Source of the DNA: Fimbriimonadaceae bacterium
Lineage (GTDB): Bacteria > Armatimonadota > Fimbriimonadia > Fimbriimonadales > Fimbriimonadaceae
Length of the DNA stretch: 64,000 nt
Assembly: GCA_019638795.1 (NCBI GenBank)
Contig: JAHBTB010000011.1
Location: 17,331 to 81,330 of the forward strand
Direction of reading: 5' to 3'
Part shown: positions 26,272 to 34,647 of the stretch, one piece after another
Layout: each line of letters starts with the position of its first letter
Numbering within the stretch: the first letter of the stretch is position 1
The notes under the pieces: generated by a model
Seen by the model: only the letters and a program-made list of their open reading frames with translations
Told to the model about the DNA's origin: nothing
Databases searched by the model: none
Made by a program: the position numbers and the translations under genes

Positions 26272-27143
26272 TTCGCCGCTTGAAGGGCGGCGATCCGATC
26301 GTCAAGCGGCGGGTGCGACATGAACAGCTTCGTCAGCCCACCCCGGCCGTAGATCTGCATGGTCGCCATAGACTCGGCCCGGCGGTAGGGCAGGCCCTGG
26401 TTCTGCTTGAGCGTCTGCAGGGCACGGATCATGTTCTCCCGGCCTTCAAGCTGGGCGCCACCGGCGTCCGCGCGGAACTCGCGCCAGCGGCTGAACGCCA
26501 TCACCACCATCGAGCCGAGGAGGGTCAGGACAGTCTGGAAGACCATGACGGTCAAGAAGTAGACCATGCCGCTGCGGTCGCGGTCGCCCGCGCCGACGAC
26601 CGTCGCCAAGACACGGGCGAGAAACACGACGAACGTGTTCACGATCCCCTGGAGCAGGGTCATCGTCACCATGTCGCCGTTGGCGACGTGGGCCACTTCG
26701 TGGCCGATGACCGCGGCGGCCGCGCCCCGGTCCATGTGCTGGAGGATGCCGGTCGAGACGGCCACGAGCGAGTTGTTCCGGCCCGGTCCCGTCGCAAAGG
26801 CGTTCATTTCTGGCGAGTCGAAGACGCCGACCTCGGGCATCTTCTCGAGGCCGGCACGCCGGGCCGCGTCGTGGACGGTCTGGACCAGCCACGCGCCCTC
26901 GGGGCCGCCGGGCCTGGCGGGGTCGATCACTTGGACCCCCATCACCGTCTTGGCCATCCACTTGCTGATGAGCAAGGAGACAAACGACCCGCCGAAGCCG
27001 ACGACAAGCGAGAACACCGCTAGGGTCGGCAGGTTGATTCCGTAGGCGCTCGTGTACCGGTGCAGGCCGGTCAAGTAGACCACCGCGGTGATCGTCGTCA
27101 TGACCAGCAGGTTGGTGCCGATGAGGAGGAGGATCCGTTTCAT
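26268..27143 (-). CDS. htpX: Zinc metalloprotease HtpX
   Basis: Inner-membrane protease for damaged membrane proteins. 291 residues from ATG 27143: two N-terminal membrane helices, the zinc motif HEVAH near 144-148, two further hydrophobic segments and the third ligand region RWREFRADAGGA near 210. It ends with the typical SHPPLDDRIAAL. An earlier start would add a Pro/Arg-rich stretch before the first helix and is rejected. Confidence 0.95.
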   Translation of the reverse strand: MKRILLLIGTNLLVMTTITAVVYLTGLHRYTSAYGINLPTLAVFSLVVGFGGSFVSLLISKWMAKTVMGVQVIDPARPGGPEGAWLVQTVHDAARRAGLEKMPEVGVFDSPEMNAFATGPGRNNSLVAVSTGILQHMDRGAAAAVIGHEVAHVANGDMVTMTLLQGIVNTFVVFLARVLATVVGAGDRDRSGMVYFLTVMVFQTVLTLLGSMVVMAFSRWREFRADAGGAQLEGRENMIRALQTLKQNQGLPYRRAESMATMQIYGRGGLTKLFMSHPPLDDRIAALQAAK

Positions 27144-27238
27144 AGGGTCGTACCTACATTGACGGTCGGCGGGCGGGGGAAGTGCCCGCGGCCTAGCCTG
27201 CGGCAGGGCCGGGGCCCGACCCGGTATCCTCCGCACCC

Positions 27239-27343
27239 ATGAAGAAGTCGAACCCGACCCGCCGCATCCGCCAGAACAGCACGGTCAAGAAGCTGAAGCG
27301 GCGCCTCCGCGGCCTCCGCCAGGGCAAGCGGTCCGTCGTTTGA
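27239..27343 (+). CDS. 34-residue very basic protein
   Basis: MKKSNPTRRIRQNSTVKK is followed by a similar basic half ending GKRSVV: 34 residues, about 14 of them Lys or Arg. A -10-like TATCCT (27225-27230) ends eight bases before the ATG, with no Shine-Dalgarno, which suggests a leaderless message. Size and charge recall tiny ribosomal or nucleic-acid-binding proteins. I know no specific family. It is divergent from htpX and convergent with the GNAT gene. Confidence 0.4.
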   Translation: MKKSNPTRRIRQNSTVKKLKRRLRGLRQGKRSVV

Positions 27344-27347
27344 CCCG

Positions 27348-27869
27348 TCAGCCGAGCCGGGCGGCCAATTCGGGCAGGTCGTCCCAGGACATCAGCACTT
27401 CCTCGTAGTCGTGGGCGCCGATGCGCAGGGGCCCGGCATGGAACCGCACCGCTCCGAGGCGTTCATAGAGTCGCCACGCCCGGGGGTTGTCCCGGAGCGC
27501 CCCGATGCACATGCCTTGGTGGCCTTGGGCCGTCGCGTCGGTGACGCAAGCACGGATCAGCGCGGTGCCGTGGCCCTGGCCCTGGTGGTCGGGATGCACG
27601 AACACGGTGTAGAGCATCGCGGGAAACGGCCAGTCCGCTTCATGGTCCACGCCCCAGCGTGCTTGGCCGACGATCTGTCCCTCGACAAACGAGGCGAACA
27701 CCGGCTCACCGTCCAGGAGCCGCTTGCGGAAGATCTCGGTCGCCGACTCGTCGGTGAAGAGGGCGAGGTCGTCGGGGTGGAGGATGCCCGCATAGGCCTT
27801 GGTCAGGCTCCGTACGTGGGCCCGTGCTATCCCCGGGGCGTCTTCGACCACCGCACGGCGGACGTCCAT
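27348..27869 (-). CDS. GNAT-family N-acetyltransferase
   Basis: 173 residues. The acetyl-CoA-binding motif A is clear: VFVHPDHQGQGHGTALI with QGQGHG at 96-101, then NPRAWRLYERLGAVRF near 127 (motif B). Substrate unknown. The ATG lies four bases after the nuoD stop on the same strand, so it is probably co-transcribed with nuoD. Confidence 0.85.
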   Translation of the reverse strand: MDVRRAVVEDAPGIARAHVRSLTKAYAGILHPDDLALFTDESATEIFRKRLLDGEPVFASFVEGQIVGQARWGVDHEADWPFPAMLYTVFVHPDHQGQGHGTALIRACVTDATAQGHQGMCIGALRDNPRAWRLYERLGAVRFHAGPLRIGAHDYEEVLMSWDDLPELAARLG

Positions 27870-27873
27870 AGGC

Positions 27874-29091
27874 TTAACGGTCGATTTCGCCGAGGACGAT
27901 GTCGATCGACCCGATGATCGCGATGACGTCGGCGATGAGCCGCCCCACCGCCAAGACTTCGAGAGCCTTGAGGTTCATGAAGCTGGGCGGACGCTCGTGC
28001 CACCGGTACGGGCGCGACGTCCCGTCACCGACGACGTAGAACCCCAGCTCGCCCTTCGGGCCCTCGATGCCGGCGTACGCCTCGCCGACCGGGACGCGGA
28101 AGCCCTCGGTGTACAGCTTGAAGTGGTGGATCACCGATTCCATCGAGTTGTCCAACTCTTCCCGGGGCGGCGGTGCGACCTTGCGGTCCTCCGTCCTCCA
28201 CGCTCCTTCGGGCAGGCCGTCGATCGCCTGGGTGATGATCTTGTGGCTCTCTTTCATCTCGGCGATGCGGACGAGGAACCGGTCGTACACGTCGCCGACT
28301 TCGCCGACCGGGATCTGGAAGTCGAATTCGTCGTAGCAACAATACGGGGTCGCCTTGCGCAGGTCGAAGGCCACGCCGCTCCCGCGGGCGATGGGGCCGC
28401 TGCACCCGAGGTCGAGCGCCTGGGCACCGGTCAGGACGCCGACGCCCTGGGTCCGTTCCTTCCAGATCGGGTTCTCCACCAGCAATCCTTCGACCGCGTC
28501 GAGTTCGCTGAGGAAACCGTCGAGGAACCGGCGGAGTTTGATCTCGAACCCTTCGGGCATGTCGCCGCGAAGCCCGCCGGGCACGATCCACGAGGGCATC
28601 ATGCGCACGCCGGAGAACATTTCGAACAGGTCGAGGACCAGTTCGCGCTGCTGCATGATATAGAAGAAGGGCGTCATTGCGCCCAGGTCCAGGGCGTGGG
28701 TGCCTAGCCAGACGCAGTGGCTCGCCAGCCGGCTGAGTTCGGCGAGGATGACGCGCAGGTACTGCCCGCGCCGTGGCACTTCGACCTGCAGGAGCTTTTC
28801 TACGGCCAAGGCGTGGGCGAGGTTGTTCCCGTTGGCGTTCAGATAGTCCATGCGGTCGGTCATGACGACGCACTTGTGATAGGTCTGGTACTCAGCCTCC
28901 TTCTCCATACCGGTGTGGAGGTAGCCGATGACCGACTTGCACTGGACGATGACCTCGCCCTCCAGTTCGCAGATGACGCGCAGCACGCCGTGGGTGCTGG
29001 GGTGCTGCGGCCCCATGTTGACGACCATCGTGTTCTCGCCGGTGCGTTGGAAGACGGTCTCTGTGGAGGGGATGAACGTGTGCTGGCTCAT
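27874..29091 (-). CDS. nuoD: NADH-quinone oxidoreductase subunit D
   Basis: 49-kDa quinone-site subunit of complex I, related to the NiFe-hydrogenase large subunit. 405 residues from ATG 29091 with GPQHPSTHGVLR near 25, IGYLHTGMEK, MTDRMDYLN and the C-terminal NLKALEVLAVGRLIADVIAIIGS; ends DIVLGEIDR as in the family. An upstream start in frame gives an Arg/Pro-rich extension not typical of NuoD. Four prepilin/lipoprotein genes separate it from nuoC. Confidence 0.95.
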   Translation of the reverse strand: MSQHTFIPSTETVFQRTGENTMVVNMGPQHPSTHGVLRVICELEGEVIVQCKSVIGYLHTGMEKEAEYQTYHKCVVMTDRMDYLNANGNNLAHALAVEKLLQVEVPRRGQYLRVILAELSRLASHCVWLGTHALDLGAMTPFFYIMQQRELVLDLFEMFSGVRMMPSWIVPGGLRGDMPEGFEIKLRRFLDGFLSELDAVEGLLVENPIWKERTQGVGVLTGAQALDLGCSGPIARGSGVAFDLRKATPYCCYDEFDFQIPVGEVGDVYDRFLVRIAEMKESHKIITQAIDGLPEGAWRTEDRKVAPPPREELDNSMESVIHHFKLYTEGFRVPVGEAYAGIEGPKGELGFYVVGDGTSRPYRWHERPPSFMNLKALEVLAVGRLIADVIAIIGSIDIVLGEIDR

Positions 29092-29209
29092 AGGGGCTTG
29101 GCCTGGTTCCAAGATACCCGGGCCAGGGCGTCTTCGAAAGGTGGCCGGGCCCCGGTGTGACAGTCCTGACTTAGCTCGGGCGAAGGATTGGACGACGGAC
29201 ATATAGAAA

Positions 29210-29237
29210 GTCTCCCCGCCTGGTCCGGCGGGGAGAC
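29210..29237 (-). terminator. Rho-independent terminator
   Basis: An 11-bp perfect stem (29210-29220 with 29227-29237), followed on the minus strand by TTTCTATATG. It ends the lipoprotein gene at 29260 and isolates that unit from nuoD. Confidence 0.75.
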
Positions 29238-29259
29238 AGTGGTCTGTCCAGGGACGCCG

Positions 29260-29427
29260 TCAGTCGAGACTAGGCTGGGGCAGGCCCTTGCCCTGCCGAC
29301 CTTCTTTGCCCGCCCCCTGGTCGGTAGCGGTTTTTGTCTCGCCGGTGTAGGTCGTCTCTTCCTTCTGGCACCCGGTCATGACCATGACCCCGAGCACGAG
29401 CAGGACGGCGAAGATGCGCTTCAGCAT
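29260..29427 (-). CDS. Small lipoprotein paired with class 2 prepilin
   Basis: 55 residues, the shortest of the set. The lipobox VMTGC gives Cys20; the rest is hydrophilic, rich in Thr, Gly, Lys and Glu. ATG 29427 lies seven bases after the stop of the prepilin gene at 29435. Function unknown. Confidence 0.7.
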   Translation of the reverse strand: MLKRIFAVLLVLGVMVMTGCQKEETTYTGETKTATDQGAGKEGRQGKGLPQPSLD

Positions 29428-29434
29428 GGTGGGT

Positions 29435-30412
29435 CTAGCCACCTCCAAAGTCGCAGTCGGCTGCGGTGTAGGTGTCCTTGTCCGGGCGGAAGTAGCCCGG
29501 ATAGAACGTGTTCACGCCGGGGTTTTTGCCCGAGCCCGGGGCGACGCAGTCGGTCATCCAGTAGGCGACGCCCGGGGCGGGGTCGCTCGGGTCTCCGGCC
29601 GACCACGGGTTGCTGTTGACGTTCTCGGAGTAGTTCGGCCACTTGGGGAAGGTCAAGGGAATGAACTTCGTGTGGGTGTCCGCATAGGTGAACGGCATCC
29701 CGTTCCCGTACATTTGGACGTTGGTCGGATATCCGAGGCCCCACCACACATACCCGTAGGCGGCACCACCGCAGTAACCGAACTGGTCGCTCTCCGACGG
29801 CCTGGCCCCCGGATTGAAGTGACAAGAAGCGCCGGAGCAACAAAGGCTCGGGTTGCTGATCGCCGCCCCCCGGAGGTTCTTGTTGTAGGCCCCACCCCAT
29901 GCCAGAGGCACGTCGGCCGGTTTGTTGACCGCCGTCGCGTTGTAGGCGTGGAGCAAGCCGTTGGGGAAGGCGCTGACCGACGGGGGTTGGTATCCCGCCG
30001 TGGCGGCGACGAACCCAGGGTCTTGGACTCCCTTGCCGGCCGCTTCAAAGAGCCCATAGCTCTTCATATAGGGCTGGATGCTGTTGTGGAAGATCGCGCC
30101 CTCCTCGGACCTCCGAGGTTCGACGTTGCGACCGCCGTTGGTCGCCCAACCGTTGGGCACCACGTAGTAGTAGCCGTAGCGCCACACGTTGCCGGCGGCG
30201 GAGCTGTTCCACAGCATCAACGGGAATGTGTCGTCGTTGTCCCCCAAGTAGATGGCGCACGCCGTGCCCATCTGCTTCTGGTTACTGATGGTTTGAGTCT
30301 TCTTGGCGGCTTCTTTGGCCTGTGCGAACACAGGGAACAGGATCGCCGCCAAGATCGCGATGATCGCGATCACGACAAGTAGCTCGATGAGAGTGAATGC
30401 TCGTTTCTTCAT
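29435..30412 (-). CDS. Prepilin-like protein, class 2, with extended tail
   Basis: 325 residues from ATG 30412 ([14 protein letters not shown], Ala at -1). The helix ends [13 protein letters not shown]. Class 2 marks: [11 protein letters not shown] near 55, [10 protein letters not shown] near 160, Cys pair in [16 protein letters not shown] near 195, and YFRPDK. Unlike its paralogues it continues another ~13 residues to DCDFGGG. A near-consensus promoter lies upstream. Confidence 0.9.
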   Translation of the reverse strand: MKKRAFTLIELLVVIAIIAILAAILFPVFAQAKEAAKKTQTISNQKQMGTACAIYLGDNDDTFPLMLWNSSAAGNVWRYGYYYVVPNGWATNGGRNVEPRRSEEGAIFHNSIQPYMKSYGLFEAAGKGVQDPGFVAATAGYQPPSVSAFPNGLLHAYNATAVNKPADVPLAWGGAYNKNLRGAAISNPSLCCSGASCHFNPGARPSESDQFGYCGGAAYGYVWWGLGYPTNVQMYGNGMPFTYADTHTKFIPLTFPKWPNYSENVNSNPWSAGDPSDPAPGVAYWMTDCVAPGSGKNPGVNTFYPGYFRPDKDTYTAADCDFGGG

Positions 30413-30499
30413 GATGTCAACACTTCCGAACGAGATCTGACCGGACGTGCAAGAACGCCCGGTTGACTTGCACACAGCTTCGTCTGCACGTCCAAACCG

Positions 30500-30529
30500 A
30501 TTGTATGCGAGTTTTGACCGTAGTGTCAA
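30500..30529 (-). promoter_or_regulatory. Near-consensus sigma-70 promoter
   Basis: On the minus strand TTGACA (30524-30529) is followed after 18 bases by TACAAT (30500-30505). It drives the prepilin gene at 29435-30412 with a leader of about 80 bases. This is the best -35/-10 pair seen in the window. Confidence 0.75.
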
Positions 30530-30592
30530 CAATTGTCACCAGTCAATGGCCAGGGAACAAAGACGTGCCAATTGCCGGGTCAACAAATGGAC

Positions 30593-30622
30593 CGGCCCAA
30601 GCAGAGCAGTCTGCTTGGGCCG
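30593..30622 (-). terminator. Hairpin terminator after lipoprotein gene
   Basis: A 13-bp perfect stem (30593-30605 with 30610-30622) with a 4-base loop, followed on the minus strand by GTCCATTTGTTG. It ends the lipoprotein gene at 30658. Confidence 0.7.
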
Positions 30623-30657
30623 AGTTCTGTTCGGAGGCGTCTCCGCAGCGACGCCGC

Positions 30658-30867
30658 TTACTGGGTCTGGGCCGCTTGGGTGCCGCCGGCTTCTGCCGCG
30701 GCGCCCCCGCCACCGCCGCCACCAGCGGGCATGACCTTGCTGGGCGACGGGCCGCCGTCGCCCGGATGGCCGACGGGGATCTTCGGGTTGTCTTCCGGCG
30801 GGGAAGAGCATGCGGTGAGGCCGACCACGGTGGTCAGGGCCATGGCGAGGATGAGGAGTCGCTTCAT
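30658..30867 (-). CDS. Small Gly/Ala-rich lipoprotein paired with class 2 prepilin
   Basis: 69 residues with the lipobox GLTAC at Cys20, then a Pro/Gly-rich chain with a run of eight glycines and an Ala/Gly/Gln tail. It is 88 bases downstream of its prepilin gene, with a long hairpin between them, unlike the tightly spaced pairs. Function unknown. Confidence 0.7.
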   Translation of the reverse strand: MKRLLILAMALTTVVGLTACSSPPEDNPKIPVGHPGDGGPSPSKVMPAGGGGGGGAAAEAGGTQAAQTQ

Positions 30868-30911
30868 GTTTCTGGATTGTTGATGGGTAAAGCTGTCGAG
30901 ATTGGACAAAG

Positions 30912-30941
30912 AAGAGTCCGGGCCAGCTGGCCCGGACTCTT
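30912..30941 (-). terminator. 30-base perfect palindrome between prepilin and lipoprotein genes
   Basis: A 30-base inverted repeat without spacer (15-bp arms). On the minus strand it is followed by CTTTGTCC, a short T stretch. It may partly terminate the prepilin message so that less lipoprotein than prepilin is made. Confidence 0.65.
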
Positions 30942-30955
30942 GGTGACCGTTTGGC

Positions 30956-31858
30956 TTACTGGCTGCGGTCGGGGCGGAAGTAGCACCAGGCCGAACCGGC
31001 GCCCTGACCGGCGAACGTCGAGTCGCACGGCCACAGGCTCAGAGGAATGCCTTGGGCGTCGACACCGGCCCACGGGTCCATGAGCTTGCCGTCCCATGAG
31101 ACATAGTTCGGATCCTTGGTCGTGCCGATCGGCTGGACCTTGGCCGAGGAGTCGCAGCGGACATAGACGCCCTTGGAGCCGTACTGCCAGGTGGTGTGCG
31201 TGAAGTCATACACGTAGTAACCGCCGTTCGAGGAGCCGGACTCGCCGTTCGGGTTGCCGCCGGGGTTGAACAAGCAGCTCGTGAAGGTGCCTGCGCAGAC
31301 GAGGGTCGGGGTCGAGAGACCGCGGCCCACGAAGTTGACGGCCTGCACGTTCCAGAACATCGGGACGACCGACGGGTTGTTGACCTGGGTCGTGCTGTAG
31401 GTGTGCAGGTAGCCGTTCATCGTCAGACCCATGCGGGCCGGCTTGACGGCGGGGTTGTAGGTTTCGCCGGCGACCTGGGCGTCGACGCCGGTGGGCATCT
31501 GGAACAGGTCGTAGTTCTTCATGTACGGCTGCAGGGAGTTGCCCCAGAAGCAGCTGGCCTGGTGGATGCGGGCCGGGTCGGTCCACGGGGCGGTGGTCAC
31601 CACGTTGGCGGGCACCGGGTGGACGCCGCCGTAGAACCACGTGCCGACCGGGCGGCGGACAAAGGCCTGGGCGAACTGGTCGTCGTTGTCACCCGCATAA
31701 ATCAGCATCGACAAGCCGATCTGCTTGTAGTTGCTGATGTGCTGGGTCTTCTTGGCGGCGACCTTGGCTTGGGCAAAAACGGGGAAGAGGATCGCCGCCA
31801 GGATGGCGATGATCGCGATGACGACAAGAAGCTCGATAAGGGTGAATGCTCGTTTCAT
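30956..31858 (-). CDS. Prepilin-like protein, class 2 (FRPDR type)
   Basis: 300 residues: [13 protein letters not shown] leader with Ala at -1, helix ending [22 protein letters not shown] near 53, SLQPYMKNYDLF near 108, NGYLHTYSTT near 148, Cys pair in PTLVCAGTFTSCLFNPGG near 185-200, SSAKVQPIG near 240 and the end CYFRPDRSQ. Closest in layout to the paralogue at 32348. Exported, probably assembled into or associated with a pilus-like structure. Confidence 0.9.
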   Translation of the reverse strand: MKRAFTLIELLVVIAIIAILAAILFPVFAQAKVAAKKTQHISNYKQIGLSMLIYAGDNDDQFAQAFVRRPVGTWFYGGVHPVPANVVTTAPWTDPARIHQASCFWGNSLQPYMKNYDLFQMPTGVDAQVAGETYNPAVKPARMGLTMNGYLHTYSTTQVNNPSVVPMFWNVQAVNFVGRGLSTPTLVCAGTFTSCLFNPGGNPNGESGSSNGGYYVYDFTHTTWQYGSKGVYVRCDSSAKVQPIGTTKDPNYVSWDGKLMDPWAGVDAQGIPLSLWPCDSTFAGQGAGSAWCYFRPDRSQ

Positions 31859-32038
31859 GAGTTCAGCACTTCCGGATGAGACAAATCACTGCCCCCATTT
31901 GGGAGTAGTGGCCGATGGACCTAGGCCCACGCGGCATCTCTATTTTGCCCTGGTTTTGCTGAACTTAGTCAAGATTTGTCAGAAATGACCGGGTTGGAAA
32001 CACAGTCCCCCGAAAACATTCTGGGGTCAATGTGGAAA

Positions 32039-32068
32039 ACCCCTCCGACGAATCATCGTCGAAGGGGT
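32039..32068 (-). terminator. Rho-independent terminator
   Basis: A 13-bp stem with one mismatch (32039-32051 with 32056-32068), followed on the minus strand by TTTCC directly after GGGGT. It ends the lipoprotein gene at 32093. Confidence 0.75.
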
Positions 32069-32092
32069 CTGGTGAAGGGGCACCGGCAGGCT

Positions 32093-32287
32093 TCAGGGAG
32101 CCGTGGCCGTCTGGTCGGGAGCCGTTTTGGCTGGCTTACCGGCACCCTCGCTGTCCTGGAGTCCGGCGGGAGCCTTCTCCTTCGGGACGACACTGGAGGT
32201 GTCGGCGGCGGGTTCGGACGAGCAACCGACCAGCACCACCGTGCTGAGGCTGGCGACGACGAGCAGAGTTCGAATGATGGTTCGCAT
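32093..32287 (-). CDS. Small lipoprotein paired with class 2 prepilin
   Basis: 64 residues from ATG 32287; a TTG five codons upstream is an alternative. The lipobox VLVGC gives Cys22. The remainder is hydrophilic with many Ala, Pro, Lys and Thr residues. It lies 60 bases after its prepilin gene, with a hairpin in the gap. Function unknown. Confidence 0.7.
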   Translation of the reverse strand: MRTIIRTLLVVASLSTVVLVGCSSEPAADTSSVVPKEKAPAGLQDSEGAGKPAKTAPDQTATAP

Positions 32288-32310
32288 TGGGTTTGGGTTC
32301 AATAAACGGA

Positions 32311-32330
32311 GGGGAGGGCTCGCCCTCCCC
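32311..32330 (-). promoter_or_regulatory. GC hairpin between prepilin and lipoprotein genes
   Basis: GGGGAGGGC (32311-32319) pairs with GCCCTCCCC (32322-32330) over a 2-base gap; in RNA the inner pair would open. There is no U-run. It probably affects mRNA processing or stability between the two genes. Confidence 0.5.
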
Positions 32331-32347
32331 TGGAGTCCATGCTGTCC

Positions 32348-33301
32348 TTACTGGTCCCGGTCGGGCCGGAAGAAGCAGACGTACCGGTAGCCGCCCGACG
32401 TGTTTTCGTCCGTCAGGTTGCCGCACTGGTTGTCGTTGGTGCCCCAGTAAGCCCAGCTCTGCCCCTCGATCGGAGTGGCGCGGACCAGCGCGTAGGGGTC
32501 TTTGTCGGCCGCAAGGTTGACGTTGGGGTCAAGCGCGACGCCGACCCGCTGGTACTTCGCCGAGCTGTCCACCCGCGAGAAGACCACGCCGCCGTTGGTG
32601 TGGTTGTTGCCGAACGTCCACACGTGGTAGCTGCCGGAGTAGTTTCCGTAGCCAAAGAAGGCGGTCTGGTTGCCTTCCGCCAAGCCGGCCTGGACCGGCC
32701 CGCCCGGATTGAAGTGGCACGGGCCCGAGGTCGTGCAGCGCAACGCTGGGTTCGAGGTCGAACGGCCGTTCAGCGAGGTGTTGCCCGTTCCCGTCCAGAT
32801 CAACGGCACGACGCTTGGGTTGTTGACCCCGGTCATGCTGAAGGTGTGGAGCAGGCCGTTGTAGGTCGAACCGACGGTGGCCGGCTTGACCGTGTTGGTG
32901 AAGACTTCGCCGGGGATCGTCACCGCGTTTTGAGACGGCGAGTTGAGGATGTCCCAGTTCTTCATGTAGGGCTGCATCGCGTTGGCCCACTGGCTGGCGA
33001 CCTGGCTCATGATGAGGGGGTCGTCCCAGCCCGAGGCGATCGCACCGTTCGGGGTCGGGTGGATCGTGCTGTAGCGGTGGGTCCCGTCGGCCCGGATCGA
33101 GTGCGCCAGAGGCAACACGTCGTCGTAGTCGGCGGTGTAGATGTTGAAGGCGGTCCCCAGTTGCTTCTGGTTGCTGATCGTCGCCGCTTTCTTGGCGGCG
33201 ACTTTAGCCTGGGCGAACACCGGGAACAGGATGGCGGCGAGAATCGCGATGATCGCGATCACGACCAGGAGCTCGATAAGAGTGAATGCTTTTTTGATCA
33301 T
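32348..33301 (-). CDS. Prepilin-like protein, class 2 (FRPDR type)
   Basis: 317 residues: [14 protein letters not shown] leader with Ala at -1, helix ending [24 protein letters not shown] near 53, MQPYMKNWDIL, NGLLHTFSMT near 150, Cys pair in PALRCTTSGPCHFNPGG near 190, SSAKYQRVG near 245 and the end CFFRPDRDQ. First of the four class 2 units lying between nuoC and nuoF. Confidence 0.9.
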   Translation of the reverse strand: MIKKAFTLIELLVVIAIIAILAAILFPVFAQAKVAAKKAATISNQKQLGTAFNIYTADYDDVLPLAHSIRADGTHRYSTIHPTPNGAIASGWDDPLIMSQVASQWANAMQPYMKNWDILNSPSQNAVTIPGEVFTNTVKPATVGSTYNGLLHTFSMTGVNNPSVVPLIWTGTGNTSLNGRSTSNPALRCTTSGPCHFNPGGPVQAGLAEGNQTAFFGYGNYSGSYHVWTFGNNHTNGGVVFSRVDSSAKYQRVGVALDPNVNLAADKDPYALVRATPIEGQSWAYWGTNDNQCGNLTDENTSGGYRYVCFFRPDRDQ

Positions 33302-33509
33302 TGCAAGCGTCCATCCGTCGCATGCGACGGTGCCACCGCAACCGGCGAGGGTCTCTGTTCCTCAAAAAGCAAAAACTCCACACTGACGCCAAAAACGACG
33401 CAAAATCACCGCACGAAAGCGATAGTTAAGATGGGTACGGACGGACTGGGCTAGATAGTTCCCAGATAATCAGCAATTTCGTGGAATGACGACTCTCACT
33501 GGGGGAAAG

Positions 33510-33552
33510 TCAAAAAAAAGCGGGCAGGGAACCGAAAGAGTTCCCTGCCCGC
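33510..33552 (-). terminator. Rho-independent terminator of the nuoA-nuoC unit
   Basis: A 13-bp perfect stem (33520-33532 with 33540-33552), followed on the minus strand by eight T. It lies just after nuoC, so the message ends here and the rest of the nuo genes must have their own promoters. Confidence 0.9.
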
Positions 33553-33568
33553 CAGATCGGATAGGTCG

Positions 33569-34174
33569 TCAGCGTCCGCCGAAGTCTTCGCTGCCCGTCT
33601 TGCCCTCGAAGCTCTCGCCCGCGTGGGGCCTTTGGAGGTCTTCGACGGCCGGGCCCGTCATCCCTTCATGGAAGACGACGTCTTCGCCGCCGAGGGGATA
33701 TTCCTTCCGCAACGGGTACCCCGCCCAGTCGTCAGGCAGGAGGAACCGCTCGCCTTCCCGGGGGCCGTTGCCCTCGAAGATGACGCCGTAGAGGTCTTGG
33801 ATCTCACGCTCGGGGTACTCGGCGCCCAGCCAGACGTCTTTCAAGGTCGGGACCGTCTCGCCGTCGTCGACGGACGTCTTCACAAAGACCCGTGAGTTGT
33901 TCTTGGTCGAGAAGAGGTTGTAGACGACTTCAAAGCGGCCTTTCAGGTCGCGGTCGTGTTTCCATGCGCTGTAGTCGACGCCGACGCACTCGACAAAGTA
34001 GGTGTACTCCAGTTCGGGGTCTTCCTTCAGGAACTTCGCGACGGCGACAAGGTCGGCGGGAGCCACGCACACGTAAAGCTCACCCAGTTTGTCGACGCAG
34101 GCCACACCTTCGCCGAACGAGGCGGCCAGCCGCACGGCCTCAAGCCGCTGGTCGTCCAGCATCGGGGCCGGCAC
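33569..34174 (-). CDS. nuoC: NADH-quinone oxidoreductase subunit C
   Basis: 30-kDa peripheral subunit of complex I. 201 residues from GTG 34174, supported by GGAGGT about nine bases upstream; ATG 34162 is an alternative. The family signature EREIQDLYGVIFEGN near 122-136 and the motif LPDDWAGYPLRKEYPL near 146 are clear. The gene starts one base after the nuoA stop; nuoB, which normally lies between A and C, is absent. Confidence 0.95.
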   Translation of the reverse strand: MPAPMLDDQRLEAVRLAASFGEGVACVDKLGELYVCVAPADLVAVAKFLKEDPELEYTYFVECVGVDYSAWKHDRDLKGRFEVVYNLFSTKNNSRVFVKTSVDDGETVPTLKDVWLGAEYPEREIQDLYGVIFEGNGPREGERFLLPDDWAGYPLRKEYPLGGEDVVFHEGMTGPAVEDLQRPHAGESFEGKTGSEDFGGR

Positions 34175-34175
34175 G

Positions 34176-34607
34176 TCAGTTCACCTCCGGTGCGGGAGTG
34201 GAACCCAGCTTTTCCGGCTGCAACGAGGTCGTCTCGTCCCAGTCGATCGCCCCGACACGCAGGACATAGGCGTAGCCGACGATCCAAGTCGACAAGTACA
34301 CCACGACCTCGACGAAGCTGAAAACCTTGAACGAAATGTCCGTCGCCGGGTTGTTGAAGACGGTCAGCCAACTCCACAGGAAGACGACCTCGATGTCGAA
34401 CATGACGAAGAGGATCGCGACCAGATAGAACTTGATCGGGAACCGTTCGTTGGCGTTGCCCGAGGGTTCGACGCCGCACTCATAGGGCGACGACTTGTAG
34501 GGAGTGTTCTTCTTGGGCCCGAGCACCCAGCTCAACGTCACCATCGCCGTGCAGATCACCGCTGCGACCACCATGAGGATCAGCAACGGGACGAAGTCGT
34601 TCTGCAT
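34176..34607 (-). CDS. nuoA: NADH-quinone oxidoreductase subunit A
   Basis: Membrane subunit of complex I. 143 residues with three hydrophobic helices and the conserved loop YKSSPYECGVEP near 40-51 and FDIEVVFLWSW near 75-85. ATG 34607 is used; longer upstream frames run antisense through trpD. First gene of a short nuoA-nuoC unit, divergent from trpD. Confidence 0.95.
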   Translation of the reverse strand: MQNDFVPLLILMVVAAVICTAMVTLSWVLGPKKNTPYKSSPYECGVEPSGNANERFPIKFYLVAILFVMFDIEVVFLWSWLTVFNNPATDISFKVFSFVEVVVYLSTWIVGYAYVLRVGAIDWDETTSLQPEKLGSTPAPEVN

Positions 34608-34634
34608 ATCACGGATGTTACCCACGGCGTCCAG

Positions 34635-34640
34635 TACAAT
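34635..34640 (+). promoter_or_regulatory. -10 box for trpD, apparently leaderless
   Basis: TACAAT ends seven bases before the ATG at 34648, so transcription should begin at or next to the start codon. No Shine-Dalgarno and no clear -35 are present. Confidence 0.55.
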
Positions 34641-34647
34641 CCGACCG

